Of a DNA stretch of 64,000 bases, positions 47,060 through 60,209 are shown one piece after another. The notes under the pieces were generated by a model that was not told the DNA's origin, ran no database searches, and saw only the letters and a list, made by a program, of their open reading frames with translations. The position numbers were made by a program, and so were the translations under genes. Position 1 is the first letter of the stretch, and each line of letters opens with the position of its first letter. Source of the stretch: Dryococelus australis (taxonomy: Eukaryota > Arthropoda > Insecta > Phasmatodea > Phasmatidae); contig CM057009.1 in assembly GCA_029891345.1 (NCBI GenBank), positions 93,729,416 through 93,793,415 on the forward strand. The letters are read 5' to 3'.

Positions 47060-48050
47060 GTAGGCCTAGCAGCACCCTCTCATATGTGACCAGAAAGGTC
47101 AGTTTTACGCCAAGCTCAGTCAGTGAAGAGCCGTCAAACGAAGTGAAAGCGAGTGCCAGTATGCCTCGTCGGTGTCAAAGGGCACCGTATCAGTATGTGA
47201 GTGAGTTCAAACGGGGCAAAATGATTGGTCTCTAGGAAACGGGTTTGTCATACCGTGGCATTTCAGCTTGTAAAGGGCATGCTGCTACAACAGTGATGCG
47301 TGTGGTATCAGTGAATAGAAGAGGGTCGCACACAGTGACAAGTAGGTACTGGACCACGGAATGTGACCACAGAATGGGATGACCGCCATCTTGCCCGTAT
47401 GGCCGTAACAGACTGTACAGCCTCATCCACAGTGTTGGCACAACACTATAGCTCTGCAACCAGTCTGGACCTGTCTGTAGTGTTTTCGGACAAGTCCTGC
47501 TTCAACCTGTCCTACAGTGATGGGCGCATACGTGTTAGATACTACCGTGGTGACTGTAATCTGGCAGCTTGAATTGTGGAGCAGCATAGCAGATAAATGA
47601 CAAGTGTGATGGTTCTGGATGCCATTGGATACAACATACGGTCTCGACTCTTATGTATTGAGAACAATCTGAACAGCAACCGCATCAGGAAGGTGTTGGA
47701 GCCCGAGGTACTGCCTTTCCTTCAGGCCATATTTCAGCATGACAATGCCTGGCCACATGTGGCAAGGAATGTGAAAGCCTTCTTCAATGAATGATGGGTG
47801 TGGTACCCATGCTTTACTGGCCTGCACGTTTGCCTGACATATTACTCATTGAAAATGTCTGGGATGTGGTTGGTCTGCAACTTGTTCGTCACGGACTTCC
47901 AGAAATCACTGTTGATACTTTGTGGACTCGCATACAAACCACGTGGAGGAAGATTCCCCAGGAACATATCCAGGTCCTTTTTGATTCCATGCCATAACAT
48001 TTAGGGGCTCTGATTACAGCATAAAGGGGCTTCACAACATACTGAATTCT
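47060..48050 (+). mobile_element. Tc1-like DNA transposon inserted in the gypsy element
   Basis: Separates the reverse transcriptase start from the RNase H part of the surrounding gypsy fossil, so it came later. It carries a Tc1-like transposase relic in the same direction. I could not find convincing terminal inverted repeats, so the limits are approximate and the ends may be eroded. Confidence 0.75.
47161..47997 (+). pseudogene. Tc1-like transposase, decayed
   Basis: Starts MPRRCQRAPYQYVSEFKRGK MIGL, the helix-turn-helix N-terminus of the Tc1 group, followed by ETGLSYRGISACKGHAATTV. Further blocks are DLSVVFSDKSCFNLSYSDGR (first catalytic Asp, in FSD), a weak MVWGAIGYN-type block (VMVLDAIGYNIRSRLL), IFQHDNAWPHVARNVKAFF (second Asp) and LLIENVWDVVGLQLVRHGLP (Glu of DD34E), ending QEHIQVLFDSMP with a stop after it. 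Internal stops and at least three frame changes, plus a missing stretch between the paired-like domain and the first Asp, show it is dead. This transposase type is widespread in arthropods. Confidence 0.9.
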
Positions 48051-49850
48051 CAAGGACAGGGATCATGTACAGTTCTGTGATTCTCATTAATTGTGTAATG
48101 TCATGTACCTAATCGTAAGTTACGCATCAAGATGCCTAATGCAGACAGACTGCAAGTGGGCACAGATAGAGAAGGAAGCACTTGCTATCTACTTTGGCTG
48201 CAATAGTATCCACCACTATGTATGTGGTCAAACAAACATAGTAGTCCACACAGATTACCAGCCACTAGAGACCTTCTTCAAGAAACCGCTTCTGTCAACC
48301 CCTAAACACCTTCAGTATATCTGTCTGGAATTATAGCAGTATGATATAAGCTTCAAGTACAGGAAAGGAAGCTAACTGTACTTACTAAATACACTGAGCA
48401 GGGCACCAGTGCAAGAGGACACAGGATGAGACCACGACAGTGACAAATAATTTGTCATGAAGCTGCAAAGTATTAGCATCCACCAGCATCTGAATGTGGC
48501 TCTCACCATACTAAACCATAACCTACAATATACAATGGCAGATAGTAGGTTGCAAATGTTAGCTGCTATAATTTAAGAAGGTGGCCGGAAAGGGAATACT
48601 GGCACTGCATAGATGAATTGAATGTGTATGATGGCCTGATATTCAGAAGGGAGAGTTTGGTGGTACCACAATTAATGAGAGTAGAAATGCTGCACAGAGC
48701 ACACTCAAGTCATCAGGGTCTAAAGGAAAGTCTCCAAAAAGTAAGAGATACACTGTACTGGCTACACATGAAGGAAGACATACAGAAGGAGGTCAGTAGT
48801 TGTGCAACATATTGAGAATTCGCTGCTAGTCAACCCCATGTGAAAATGCAAACTCATGATGTACCAGACTGGATGTGAGTACCAACAGATGTATTCCAGG
48901 TGCAAAACAAAAACTACGTGATTCTGACTGACTATTATTCATACTACTGATAAACAGACAACTTATCTAGAATTGACTCTGCAGCAGTCATCAAAGTCTT
49001 GAAAAGCCAGTTTGCTGATCATGGAATTTCTACTACATTGGTCAAGGATAATGTCACATGCTTCACTAGTTCAGTGTTTGAGGCCTTGTCAAAAATGTGA
49101 GATTTCCAGCATACAACTTACTTCTCCTATCTCCCATGGGGCAATGGGAAAGCAGAAGCATCTATAAAAATTGCAAATAACATAATGAAGAAGTGCCTGC
49201 ACACAGGTAGACCCATTGTTAGCATTAATGAAATGGCACAACATAGCCATGTCAGGTATAGGGACTTCTCCAGTGCAACGACTCTTGTCTATAAGAATGA
49301 GAAAACAATTGTCCACATCCACTGGACTCCTAAAACCACAAGTACTGGAGCAAGTGTCTGAATTACTGGGGAAAAAGAAACAAAAATACAAGAACTAATG
49401 ATAGGCCAAGCAGTGTACATGAAACCAGAACCTCAAGCCCCTAGAAGGCTGTGGTTCCCTGGAACTATCATGCAGCTGCTTTCATCATACTCATACAAAC
49501 TCACCACTAAGGAAGGAACTAGGACCAGACGAAATAGAAGAGATATTCATAGAACCAACAGCAGAATAAAAGCAAACATAAGAGGACAAGTGTGGTGACC
49601 ATAGGATGTAGTGCAGAAGAACCAGAATAGACCAGCGCCAGGACTTCCGTGGGTTTCCTGCTCAAACAGAAGAGCACCTGGACAACTACCCAGCAACAAT
49701 ACATCCAGGAACTGCCTGGAGCACAAGGGGAGGTCGGCTGATAAAGACACTAACATGCTACCTGATGTAGAGGCCCAAAGAAGACAACTCAAAACGATAA
49801 GAGGGAAGAATATTGCATTATGGGTTTACTGACTTAGTTTGCACTTAGTG

Positions 49851-50939
49851 TCCATTACTGTGACTGGATACGTCAGTTGACGATTCGGGATAAAGTTCTC
49901 CACTATCTGTCTGGTAATTAGTTTACGTAAAACTACCTGGTCTGTTGTTTCCCACTATGGGATTGATTACTGAATCAATCGACTGTTGGGAGATGTTGGG
50001 GATACCTGGCTTACTCAACTTACCCGTATTTACTCATGTATAGCATGCACCATGATTTTTGCAACAAGTTCCAGGTGGAAATTTTTTTTATAAAATTGCA
50101 TCAAAAATTTGTGGTGCCCTGTTAGTAAGTATGGAACAAATTATTATTTTTTAATGAATGTGTGGTGATTGTGATATGTTTGGAAAATAGTTTAGTTAAA
50201 TAACTTGGGTGCAAAATACCAAATTAAAAACAATGCCGAAAACCTCATGCTCCTACTACTCAACATTTCCAGCTTCGTTTTTCTTTTTTCTCCTTTCTCC
50301 TTTTAGCAGTGACCACCTCTTTTTTTTTACAGTGCTAGAATGTCACACTACCCTTATCTATAAAAAAAAGTGTCTAGTCCTCCCCCCCCCCCCCAAATTT
50401 CACAAACATGGCTCGTTAGCCTCTGCCATGGAAACAAAGAGGGATGGCGGAATTATCGACCGTTAGCATCTGGGTGTTATTACAAGGGGTTGGGGGGCCA
50501 TAAATACGTGGTAGCTCTGGTTTTGTGGTGTGACAGGATGCCATTAGTTCGGGGGGGGGGGGGGGGTTCGTCAACCTACACATAACTGAAGGATTGCTGA
50601 GAGAGAAATAGAGAGAAGGGCGAGGAGTGATGTAAGAACGAGAGATGAGACAGCAAACAGTCCTGCCACTTCCCTCAACATCCCCTGATAACTGAATGAC
50701 AGTAGTACGTGCCCCTGGTGGCACATAGAGGCACCACCAACCTCTTGACCGGCTGTTGTTACGTGTCTCGAGTCGGTTGTGAATCACCCGCCACCCTGCT
50801 ATCACTTTTTGTTCAGCTTGGCCTTTATCTCCTTCACCTCCACGGACATTTGCTGTTGGTTAAACATGTACACGTAGAGATCATCTGTGCATATTTCTGC
50901 TAGTGGATTTTGTTGTGGTCGTGTCACCGTGATTTGTTG
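49851..50939. other. Unassigned DNA with C and G homopolymer runs
   Basis: Holds a run of 13 C at 50382-50394 and 16 G at 50551-50566. The stretch 50420-50900 is GC-balanced and may be the LTR or 3' tail of the minus-strand gypsy element to the right. No gene is recognised. Confidence 0.4.
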
Positions 50940-53900
50940 TAGTACTACTGGAGTTGTGACAGTGTTTTCTGGTGATAGGACGGTCTCCCACTCCTCTTCG
51001 TCAATAGCTGGTTTTTTTTTTTTTTTTTTTTTCCCCCCCCCAGGGAATGTGACAAGGCTTCGGCTAACTGGTTGTCTTTGCCGGGCGCATGTTCGACAAC
51101 TAAGTAAAAATTTTGTAGCAACATCGACCAGTAAGTGAGTTTGATATGGACCTCACACATTTTGTGCAGCCACAATAAGAGCAGTTGTGTCTGTCTTTAA
51201 TGTGAAACACCTGTATTCCAGATGAAGGTGATACAGTTGTATGGCCCAGATGATCGCCAAGTATTCTCGTTTCTTCACATCGTAATGTGTTTCAGTGTTG
51301 CCAAGTTTGGCATGGGAATAGTCGATGACACGTCATTCCTGGCTGTCACTATACTGGAACAACACCGCACTGATGCCTTCTTGACTGGCATCAGTCTGCA
51401 AATTTAGGTGGCATGGTGTGTCAATATGTGCGAGTGCGTGCACTTTGAGAAACAGTACTTGACTTCCTCGAACGCATTCTGCATGCTTACATCCTATTTG
51501 TATTTCTTGGTGGGCGAGAGCATTTCAGTGAGTGGTGCTGTAATGACTGCCAAATCCTGCACGTACTCTCTGAGCCAGTTTATTAGGCTAAAGAATTTTC
51601 ACAGGCTTTTTAGCGTGGTAGGCACTGAATACTCTTGAATGATATTTGGTTGCTCTAGCATGGGGTGGTTTACTTCCCCGTTGACATGGGGTAAGATATT
51701 TAATATTTGTCTTTCCTGTATTACACTTGTGATTGGCACAGGTTAGGCCATTGATCGCTACTTGTTCCAGAACAGTTGTCAGGTGTCGCAGGTGGTCTTA
51801 CCATGTTTCTAACCACACGACCACCTCATCTTAATAAGCCACTGGGAAATCACCAATTATGCCATGAAGAAGTTTTACCATCATGCTCTGAAAGTAGATG
51901 CAGCACATTTAAGTCCAAAGGGCATTGCACAGAACTGGTATCGACGGCCGTCTGGGGCAGTGAGAGAAATTTTGTGACTGTCTTCCGGTTTTACTGGAAT
52001 CTGCCAGAACCCGCTTTTCAAGTCAAAAGATGACAGAATTTTAGCTTTGGCAAGGATGTTGAGTGCAGTGTTTACTACACTGATAAATGGGGATAGGGCA
52101 CTCTCTGTTATTTTATTTATTGGCCTAAAATCATTACAAAACCGCCACCCTACATCTTTTTTCAGTGCTAATGTAATAGCTGTATTGTATCTACTTTCTG
52201 ATGGCTTCATTGCTCCGTCATGTGTCATTTCTGCAATGTGGCGGTTTATGAAGTTCTTTTGATGTACTATTTAATCTGTAGGAGACATCCAAAGTGGATT
52301 GTTATGGATTGTTTTGATCTCATGCTCAGCAATGGTTGTTCGTTTAAGCGGGTTAGCCTATACATATAAACCTATTTTCTCTCGTTCATGATGCTGTCAA
52401 AGGCTGCATGATATTTGGCCGGAATACCATGATCAAAGTCATCTAGGGTTACGGGCTGTAAGTTAACCTCTACGCGTATGCCTAGATTGTAAACAGTGCA
52501 TCTGACTTGCTTGCCAGAATGGATCCTGTCTCTACGAATTTCCATGATTGTTTCCTGATCAATAAGCCAAGGTACTCTGAAGATGACATCTTCGTGGATT
52601 TATTTTGACACTAAAGTGGGAACACACATTTCAACGCCCCTAATTTTTATGTTAAGTTTAAAAACACCAATGATAACATTTTTTCCATTTATTTTGATGA
52701 GTTCTATTGTTAGGTTAGTAGCCTGGATGTCTATAAACCTTACAAGTTCTGTGCGAACAAAGTTGTGAGATGCAGCGGTGTCAATTAAGGCAACAATGGA
52801 AACACTTGCAACACATACAGGAACCCTTAAAAGTTGATGAATGGTTGTACTTTTCCAAAGTTGGCGGCCTATTAGTTGTGTGCCTTTTTTGGGGGTGCTG
52901 TGGTTGGCACACTGGCGGTGTAGGAAGGCCCCTGTAGTGGTCCTACCCCGTTGGTGTGTTTCCCATATCCATTGTCACTCTATGCCAGTGTTACTGTTTG
53001 TTGCGTGACACAGTGGCGCATGGCGCTGGACCTCTGCATTTGCAGCTCTCGGCGGCTGATTGGACATGGCACTTAGTCCATTGCTACCTGGCATGGAACT
53101 GGACTGCTCTCCCGGTGGGGGATCATCTGTGTGAATGTGCTGGATGCCTGGGCCATTCAACCTTGATATGGTGCATTTATGCATTTCGGGAACTGTCACT
53201 GTTTTTAGCACTACTTTTCCTGTCGTGAGAGCTGAGAAAGTAGTTGCGCCTGGGTTCTGAGTCATGTGCGATATGGCAGCCCGGATAAATAGCTGGTATC
53301 CACTGTACACCATTGGAAACTGAGCAGGCCTGTGTTGTGGCAACACACTATTGACTCCAGACATCTTTGGGAGATGGGTGTTGGTAGTGGCGGCTGGCCA
53401 AGCTGATCTTATGGCCAATGAAAGCCTCTACATTTTATTGTGGTCTCTGCTCCTCTGTGAACAGTGAGAATTGTTGCTTGAGTGTTGTGTACGTACACGC
53501 ATATCTTGCGGTGAATTTCATTGTGAACTGAGTCCAGGTCATGTTATACTCTGTAGTGGAGCGCCACCAGTTCCTTGTATCACCTGTCAGCAGTCCACCT
53601 ATGGCATTCGGCCACTCTTCCATACCGACACCATAGTGTTACAAACAGCTGGTACACTCCGCCAAAAATGCTCTTGAGTTCTTTGCTCCCTGTCCGGAAA
53701 ATGTACGGAGTGTGTGAAAATGAGCTGGGGTGCTGAATACAGGCTGTTCTTGATGCGGTTCTGGCACTTCCACTCGCACACGTGGTGGTTTCTGCAGTGG
53801 GGTGTGCAGCAAGAGTGGTTGTTAGCTGTGCCGCACCCCCATCTGCGGCATCTGGGTGACGTCATAGGTGCTGTTTGCATCCACGTACTTGTTATTATTG

Positions 53901-54820
53901 TGGACAAAGACTGGCACACACTCTTCAGCAGAATATTCCCTGGCAAAAACTGTTCCAATCACGGTCTGACACACTTCAGATGGTATTTGTGGTCACACAA
54001 GTTGCACGGGACAGCAACACTTCCAGTTTTGCGGCACAGTCTGGCATTGCACTTACTTGTAGAGTGTCCTTCTGGTAGCAGGAACGCACTGAGTGCTGTC
54101 AGCTGTGCTGCTGCGGGTTGGCTGGTGTGGTTGGAAGAGCAGTTCTGTCACTAGAACGTGTCGTACAGATGGCCACTCCCGCTGACAAACAGGCAGAGTA
54201 CGCTCAGAGCTGGCATGTGTCATTGCTGGTATCATTACACACAGGACATGAACAGCATGTTGTTTTTTTTTTTTTTTTTGACATAACTGTTGGAGTAAAT
54301 AGGACACTTTTCCCTTGAGGTATACAGTGGCAGATGTTGGCTTGTAGTTCAAATTTTACGAAAGGGTCCAGTGATACAGTTTTTCCACACGTTGCACACA
54401 TCTCTTCTCCGTCCCACACATTTGATGCAAATTCCATGCCACTGTTGCTCGCGGTTGTCACGGTCGCGGAAGTTTGCGAGCCCATTTGCATGATGGACTC
54501 CCTGGGGTCGAATCTGGTATATCTGGTCCTGGAGGGGGAGTGCGGTTGTCAATGCATGCCTGGACCGGACCACGCACGTGCACACACCAGGCTGCAGGTA
54601 TACGGTGACGTCATGGGTAACTCCACGGTATGCGGTGATGTCATAGGTATATGTAGTCCGTTGGTTAAAGGGGGCTCGATACACACACAATATGGCGGCT
54701 GTTTCATGTGGATTTTTGTACTATGGCAATCTTCCTGAATATAATTTTCCCGCTACATGCACTTTTTGTGCATCGCGTGTCTTCATGCCACACAGGTTGC
54801 GGCGCCATTTAACATGGTCT
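50940..54820 (-). mobile_element. Ty3/gypsy LTR element fossil, gag to RNase H
   Basis: Read on the minus strand: a primer-binding site TGGCGCCGCAACCTGTGT at 54796-54813 (tRNA-Lys-like start TGGCGCC); a gag region at about 53380-54690, with NWWRSTTEYNMTWTQFTMKF at 53500-53570 typical of gag; an aspartic protease at about 52500-52830 (VALIDTAASHNFVRTEL); reverse transcriptase with DVGWRFCNDFRPINK, SSFDLKSGFWQIPVKPEDSH and FCAMPFGLKCAASTF at 51881-52228; and RNase H/tether with YLVVEHAPGKDNQLAEALS near 51040-51110. Integrase was not recognised. Low-complexity T/C runs (51012-51041, 54260-54280) lie inside it. Broken, about ten or more breaks. Confidence 0.85.
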
Positions 54821-57428
54821 GGTTGCGGGTGAGGGGCGGAGTATGCCACATTTGAGAGAAACCCTGGTTCATGATTTTAAAATTCAGAAAAGATATTTAA
54901 AATGTCCGTAGGGCACCAGCTCTTCTATTCATGGGTGAGCATACGGACTTTAATTCTCAGGGCAGTAGCAGGTCGACAGCCATGTGTTGGTCCCCTCACA
55001 AACTCACATTTAAGTAGAAATAAGTTACTTTCACAAGTTATACAGTCAATGCACTTGAGCACGTGGTTCCAGTAGTGGGCCAGGCCCCGAAGGTACTTAC
55101 ATACGAGAGCAAGAAAATTAAGACTCAGATGATCCCCTGAAAATGTATATTGGCAGAACGAGACTATATTCAAAATACAATATACACTGACCCTCGTCTG
55201 AACCAGACATGGCATTTGTGCCTACCATAGGCCGAAATGGCAAAGGTACTCTTAAGCACATGGTAAACTTTAAATTAGTTAAATGTCTGGGGCCGCGAGT
55301 CTGATGGAGAGGAGAATACATACTATTAAAAGGTTCCGGTACACAGAAAACTATATATTGCAGCTAAAGAAGTATAAAACACAGATAAAGGCTCCCGCAA
55401 TGTGACACGTGTTTATCCTCTCGGCCCGCTTAGAACAGACTGAATATGGTGGCTCAGACATCCAGCTACCTTGCCTAGATCTCCCATCAGCATCGAGAGG
55501 GAAATTAGTTAAAAATACAGTTGACAAACTGTACATAAGAAAACACTAGGAAATACATGACGGGTATTGGATGAATTATGCAACAATTCAGACAAGTAAT
55601 AATTGTGTCTTTGAGTCCCAGAGTTTATTTATTCATTTTGTGTCAGAAAATAATAATAAATTAAACAAGCCGGAATGGGCTGGCAATGCATGTAAAAATA
55701 ATTAAAATTTTACAAGACATTTAACATTTGCACTGGCAAATGAAAATATGTTATTAAATTATTTTAATGATGTAATACAAAGTGAAGGATTTTGGCTTTG
55801 GGCATGTGGCATAGGGGACGCCGTTGGTTGAGTGGAGCGCATGATGTTGGGCCTCTCGTGCCCCTCGTCACAATTTTTCTTGTACCAAGTGCTCAAGGGA
55901 AGTTAGACCGTCCTATGTCCCTGCAGCGTTGTGGCGTGTGCTCGGGTTGCATATACCCCCACGTGATCCGATCCAAGGACACTGCCAGGCAGGGAGTTTG
56001 ACTGGGGTAGTACATCAGTCAAATGATAATGCAGGTGTCCTAAGGCCAGCTCAGTGAGGACAGAAACCTCAATTAGAGCAAAAGGGCAAAAGCTGGCTTC
56101 ATCCCAACACTCAGTATGTGTAGGAACTATGAAAGCACGGCCTATCGCCACCCCACCTGGATGAGCCACGGCTTGTGTTGCTTGCTTACAGCTGTGAGTA
56201 CAGGTCCACTTCCCCATGCTACCATCCCACTTAACTTAAGTCACATTTGCGCTTGGCGTTTCTGTGTTTCTTTCTATTGTATATGCTATATCACTTGCAC
56301 ATACTTTCAGATGCCGTTGAAATAAATGTATGTTTCCAGGGGAAATCACATGTGGTTTAATTATTTCTGTCCAGGCATGTGGTACAAATAGTTACTTTGT
56401 GGTAAATTACTTGCCCCCCAACGTAATTTCATTTAGTAAAAACCACATTTCGTGATCTGCAATTGTACCGGAAATTTTGGGGGTGTCCATGTTAGGTGGA
56501 CTTTCCTATGCATTCCACCATCTTGGGTTCATGTGTAGTGTTAGATCCAGATATGTTTATTTACATACTCCATGTACATAATCATACAAATAGTGCAGAC
56601 TTTTTGTAATGAAAATCACTGTACATTATGAAAATAGGTTTTGTAACCGAAGACTTAAATGATAGCTTATGATCCATTGAGTGATTTTCCAGACTAACAG
56701 TCTTTCTCCAGAGTAATAATTTCAACCTTTCCCAACTTTTACACTTTATCTAGATTTTAAAGGTGCCATTTTAAGTATGCATCAGTTTGGATGATGTCTT
56801 TTCTGCTCATAACTTATATTTATGGTTCAGCCAATCCTTACACGAACATTACATTATATTTTCATAATCGTTACCTGCATTTTTACAATTGTCATAGAAA
56901 CTAATACAGTTAATTTATTACCTTTATTACCTACTAACAAGTCATTATCATTGTTTAACCTAAAATACACCAAATGTAATTCTATACCACTTTTTGTTCA
57001 GGAAATAATCTTCTCACGCCTCTCATTCTCAATCTCACCCTCATTTCGCATTCTTCCTATAGCACTTCTCTTACTTATTTCCTTGTCACTGATAATGAAT
57101 TTAAATTATTTTCCAGTTTTCTTGTTGAACCACTGATTGTAGAAGTGTAGTTCAGATTTCAACAGTCCCAGACAGCGCACAAGTGATGTTGCATCGATAA
57201 TTTTTTTAAATATATATATATATATTCTGAGTACATTTGTGACTAATCAGGTAAATTGACATCAATCTGTAAGTAACATTCTAGAGGGTTTAGATAACAT
57301 TGTGTTCAAATCTGGTGTAGTTAGTATTCAGTTGTTTGCCCCTGTATGTAGGTAAATATATTGACATGTTTGTTAACTGTATTTGCATGTGCATTCATGC
57401 CTGTTGATAATTGCATGTACATGTAAAG
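54821..57428. other. Unassigned DNA, probably LTR at left then AT-rich spacer
   Basis: The stretch 54821-56230 is GC-balanced and directly follows the primer-binding site (on the minus strand it precedes it), so it should contain that element's 5' LTR; I found no second copy to prove this. From 56230 to 57428 it is AT-rich with no gene recognised. Confidence 0.4.
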
Positions 57429-57597
<169 letters not shown>

Positions 57598-57637
57598 CTT
57601 CAGTTGAAATTTATTAGGTATATTCTTCTTTCCTCAG

Positions 57638-57670
57638 GTTGAAATAGCTCATATTGATATTGCTGTGATG
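57638..57670 (+). other. Candidate 33-base mini-exon
   Basis: Bounded by an excellent acceptor (TTCTTCTTTCCTCAG) and an excellent donor (ATG|GTGAGT). In phase 0 it reads [11 protein letters not shown], open throughout. Its phase does not fit direct splicing from exon B, so another exon would have to lie between, or it belongs to another gene. Short AG..GT pairs arise by chance, so confidence is low. Confidence 0.25.
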
Positions 57671-60209
57671 GTGAGTGCCAGACTGAAGTGCACTCCAAGC
57701 CATGTATTTAAAATAAAACGTGTTAAGAGGACTATGTACCTTGAGCTTGAAGTGCATTGAAGAGTGTTTGAAATACACATTTGTTTACAAAACTACGTGT
57801 GTCATATGTACTGATCTACAAAAAGAAAATACACTTAAGACAAGGTACAGATACTACTTTCAAGACACCACACACATTATAAACACAATTTCCAACCTCT
57901 CCAACATAGCTTACAACTGCCTTATCACAAAATGTACTGATCAGAAATACTCAAAACTATTGTTGGGACATGAACTGAACTTTCCTATAGACTTTGCACT
58001 AATAAAATTATAGGATCACATTTGAAGTCCCATAGTTCAAATGGTACAAATCGAACACTGCAATCCATTTCAAAACCTTGCATGTAGATGCATTTGGGTG
58101 ATAGGTACATGAGTCGGTTTTGCTCTTATTGCAGCTTCACTTCTGTACCATGAATGGCCAAAACAGTTCCAGGCACACAGGACTCTTAAGTCAGCATTTG
58201 ATTTTATAGAAATTCAAAATTTTAATTGAATTACAGGTAATTGCACCAGCTTGGATTTACATTTAACATCTTGAGTGAATTATAATCTGCATTGAAAGGT
58301 TGTGGGGAATGATAATTTTTCAATGCGTCATTCATTTGGACTGTCAACGTCAATGTCAATATGAAGATCAAAATTGAATCTTCAGCATCAATATTTTAAT
58401 TATTAGCAGTTAGATGGATGAAAGAGAAAACATATAGTGGCTGAAGTCAAATTTACTTTTACATCCATACAAATGTATGCTGAATTTAATGGAACAACAT
58501 AATACAGAAAATAAATACACTTTAAAAATGCATTGTAAAAGCTATATAAAAGAAATTTTAAAACTGAGAAAATTGCTAGTAATGAGTTAAAAGTTAATGA
58601 AGCAGCATTAGTTAATTCAGATAAGAAACAGGGAGCAATATTTTTTCATTACGGGCCTTTAAAAATTTCAACCAGTTTCTAAAGAATGTCGGAGAGGTAA
58701 AAAAAATTATGTTTCTTGTCAATACACCAGACTAAGTTGTGCTTTTAGGGGCAGATTGCTCACATCTACCTTACAGCTTATTGTCAACATCTTGGGATAT
58801 TTTATGATCTTGGTCTTGCAGTTTGCGAAAGTATTATTAGATTTTTTGCAACATACACATATGCTAGAAAATCATTCATTTTACTATTGGATATTGATCA
58901 TAAAGTTATTTTATCTCAATTTTTAACTTGGAGATCACAATGCTTCAGTTTAATTTTGCTATCACAGTTGTCATTTTATGGTCTCAAGTGGGTTTAATTT
59001 AATGGATTTTATGTGAATACCAGGTAATTTTTGTGCAGTCTTCTTTATAAAAGTACCAGAAATAAAATTTTGCTTTTCCACATGCAGAAGAATTCATGAG
59101 TAAAGGGTCATGGTAATTATTTATGTTCAAGTTCTGTAATTGACAGTATAAAATGAAAGAAAAATAACTTAATTGCATCATTTGTTATTGGCATGAAAGT
59201 AGAAAACAGAGAAAGAAACATAGAAACATCAATTTATGATTTGTGAAGTAGGATCGATACTGAAGCATGCTGGGGAAAAAAAAAAGTTTGTGCTTGAATC
59301 AGTAGAAGCTTTTCTTTAGATGCTTGCAAACCAGTAGAGAAATGCAACATTGTTTAACTAAAAGAATACATGGTACCATCTTATTATCTTTTTTCACAAT
59401 TTCCATCTATATTGTATTCTTTGAGTTGTCCAAAGTTGTTTGCATATGTCTTAATAGAAATACTTGAATTGTTCATTTTATTTTTTTCCCTCCTCCTTTC
59501 CTTTTCGATTACTGAAACAATTTTTGTGAAGAATTCTTTGGGTTTTAGTTATACTTCTGGTTGACAACGGATAATCTAAGCTTTAATTTTTTTGTGTCTG
59601 TGTTTTTAAATTGTGTTTTGGTTTTTATGGCATTGTACAAAAAGCATTGCAGTTCATTTGTCAAAAATAACAGTTTGTTTATTTACCTAACCCCCAGCCC
59701 AAATTCAACTTGCAAAAATCATGTAAAGATCAGCCTTTTTAACTTTATAGCTTTCCTGAAAAATAGAATACAACATGCAGGCGGACATATCGTTACTTTT
59801 ACAATCAGTACATACAGTTTCATTGATTGTATGGCTGATCAATACAACACACATTACATTGAAATAGCAAAACACAACACACCCCCTCAATTTATGTTTG
59901 AATCTATACTTGGAATTTCAAAAAATGAATATAAGTATACATATTTGTATGTACTTGGTTACTCGTCTTGCTCAGATGTATTCTGATAAAGTTGCCTTTT
60001 TAACTGTGCCCGAACAGTCTAGTGTGTCTGTTCCACATTCGTGGTAAACACACATGCCATCACAGTTGCCAACCTACACCTTATGCAACTGAGCTATATA
60101 ACTACTACCCATTACAATAGCATTTTGGTACATAAAATTCCTTCCCTCAAAGAATAATGATTATCCTACCCCAATGACTACTACATGATTTGTATTATGA
60201 CACTAAAGG
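57671..60209. other. AT-rich DNA without a supported gene
   Basis: Several open frames of 60-140 codons occur (for example 59561-59986), but they are Phe/Ile/Asn-rich, without domain or splice context, as expected by chance in AT-rich DNA. Confidence 0.5.

Larger units (their letters stand above)
45830..49850 (+). mobile_element. Ty3/gypsy LTR element fossil invaded by a Tc1-like transposon
   Basis: Parts on the plus strand, in order: gag end with zinc knuckle CCYCGGGHQRKKELC (about 46178-46225); aspartic protease with KVQLDTGATCGIMSF (46460-46510); start of reverse transcriptase with GCLPGKHHLQIDSDAK and VYQSPRQYSVVLRTKVKEEL (46820-46940); RNase H with YASRCLMQTDCKWAQIEKEA and VVHTDYQPLETFF (48115-48290); integrase with the HHCC region (HRAHSSHQGL..) and core (about 48600-49400); and an integrase C-terminus (QAVYMKPEPQ.., LWFPGTI) to about 49590. 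The order and sequence match the K02A2.6-like gypsy group. LTRs are not delimited; a purine run AGAGGGAAGAA near 49800 may mark the 3' LTR start. Broken, roughly ten or more breaks. Confidence 0.85.

Noticed and set aside
55903-56217. 104-codon minus-strand open frame in GC-balanced DNA
   Set aside because: Lies where the LTR of the neighbouring gypsy fossil should be; no domain recognised and no sign of a host gene.
59561-59986. 141-codon plus-strand open frame
   Set aside because: Phe/Ile/Asn-rich sequence typical of AT-rich non-coding DNA, no domain, no splice sites, no start context worth noting.
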